Position numbers and translations under genes: made by a program
Origin: an uncultured bacterium
GTDB lineage: Bacteria > Patescibacteriota > Gracilibacteria > Absconditabacterales > Absconditicoccaceae
NCBI GenBank assembly: GCA_937862565.1
Contig: CALMFT010000033.1
Coordinates: forward strand, 1 to 64,000
Direction of reading: 5' to 3'
Length of the DNA: 64,000 bases
Part shown: in pieces, positions 63,247-64,000 of the stretch
Layout of the letters: every line of letters begins with the position of its first letter
Numbering within the stretch: position 1 is the stretch's first letter
The notes under the pieces: model-generated
The model's input: only the letters and a program-made list of their open reading frames with translations
What the model was told of the DNA's origin: nothing
The model's database searches: none

Positions 63247-64000
63247 TGTTAACAATCACAGCTTGTATCGGTTTACCTGGATCAGGAAAGACTACATACG
63301 CACTTAAAGAAGTAGCAAATAATCCTTACTGACTCGTTAGAGTTAATAAGGATGATCTTCGTGCAATGACTAGTAACTCAGTCTATAGTAAATGAAATGA
63401 ACAATTCATACTAGAAATAAGAGATACTATCATTACAGAAGCATTGATGAATGGAAAACACGTTATAGTAGATGATACTAACTTAAATCCAATACACATA
63501 CTCCGCTTCAAAGAAAATGTTCAAGTAGTTATCAAAGATTTCAGAGATGTACCTATTGAAGTTTGCATTCAAAGAGATGCAGCTAGAGATAAACCAGTAG
63601 GAGAAGAAGTCATTCGTAAAATGGCAAATGATTTTATGAAACATCATACGCCAGAAGATAAAATGATCATTAAAAATGATAGCACAAAAGAACCAATTAT
63701 AATTGTTGATATAGATTGAACAGTAGCTAATAAATGAAGTAGATCACCATACGACTACACTAAAGTATTAGAAGATACACCATATAGAGATGTAATAACT
63801 CTACTAGGTATTCCTACACTTGATCGATCAGACGTTACTCCAAAGCCTGGATTCAAAATAGGATTTGTAACAGGAAGACCAGAATCTTGTAGAGAAGATA
63901 CAACAAAATGGCTTAAGACTCATCTACCGTTCGAATTCGAATTTGTTCGTATGCGTGCGACAGGAGATACTCGCTGAGATGATATCGTAAAACACGAGAT
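63246..64000 (+). CDS. T4 PseT-like polynucleotide kinase/3'-phosphatase (5' part)
   Basis: The frame is open to the window edge, so 251 residues are visible. Kinase: G-L-P-G-S-G-K-T at residues 9-16, N-K-D-D-L-R-A-M, V-D-D-T-N-L-N. Phosphatase: I-V-D-I-D-G-T at 154-159 (G from TGA), S-R-S-P-Y-D-Y and V-T-G-R-P, the HAD set. The arrangement equals T4 Pnkp, which repairs RNA 5'-OH/2',3'-cyclic phosphate breaks left by host anticodon nucleases. The C-terminus is off the edge. Confidence 0.9.

Noticed and set aside
1-64000. UGA read as tryptophan (code 4)
   Set aside because: Trp would replace invariant glycines in Walker A, SF2 motif VI, HAD and M23 motifs; UGG is also used for Trp at normal frequency.

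Overview
The window looks like part of a tailed double-stranded DNA phage genome. It is cut at both ends: a gene runs off the left edge and a polynucleotide kinase gene runs off the right edge. All genes read cleanly only if UGA is a sense codon, and conserved motifs show that UGA means glycine. Examples are the terminase Walker A (R-R-UGA-UGA-K-T), SF2 helicase motif VI (Q-A-V-UGA-R-A-L-R), the HAD motif (D-I-D-UGA-T), the class II amidotransferase N-terminus (M-C-UGA-I) and the M23 peptidase motif. TAA and TAG are the only stops. This is genetic code 25, known from Absconditabacteria (SR1) and Gracilibacteria, so a host from those lineages is inferred. I saw no tRNA gene, so the UGA-decoding glycine tRNA would have to come from the host or from outside the window. 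Most starts lack a Shine-Dalgarno sequence, and several promoters lie so close to the ATG that the mRNA would be leaderless.

Layout. 1-5281 (+): an unknown protein followed by a class II glutamine amidotransferase, an amidoligase, a gamma-glutamylcyclotransferase-like protein and a second amidoligase-like protein; this is the most striking cassette. 5375-14365 (+): replication and accessory genes (SSB, a DIPF-tailed candidate ssDNA-binding protein, HNH, XRE regulator, PD-(D/E)XK nuclease, HslV-like peptidase, primase-helicase, Dps, triphosphate tunnel enzyme). 14547-25521 (+): two giant proteins (2447 and 1209 residues), the first with a zincin site. 25521-28229 (+): SF2 helicase, homing endonuclease and resolvase-like nuclease, closed by a strong terminator at 28233-28263.

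28358-48242 (-): the virion and lysis module, transcribed leftward from a TTGACA/TAAGAT promoter at 48249-48276. In transcription order it holds an HNH protein, large terminase, portal, DUF5664 protein, scaffold, major capsid protein, adaptor, tail protein, coiled-coil protein, collar-domain fibre, small virion proteins, two paralogous structural proteins, a DUF1353-like protein, holin-like protein, metallophosphoesterase and amidase.

48243-49325 is a roughly 1 kb control region full of repeats, and its main 20-bp element continues through 51365. From 49326 to 64000 (+) there are many short, tightly packed and often overlapping genes, interrupted by one leftward gene (51366-52757). They include an exported SNase-type nuclease, zinc-ribbon proteins, a nucleotidyltransferase, an SPFH/flotillin protein, an M23 peptidase, several exported or membrane proteins, a candidate structured RNA (62869-62997) and the polynucleotide kinase/phosphatase. 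No integrase, DNA polymerase or CRISPR array was seen.
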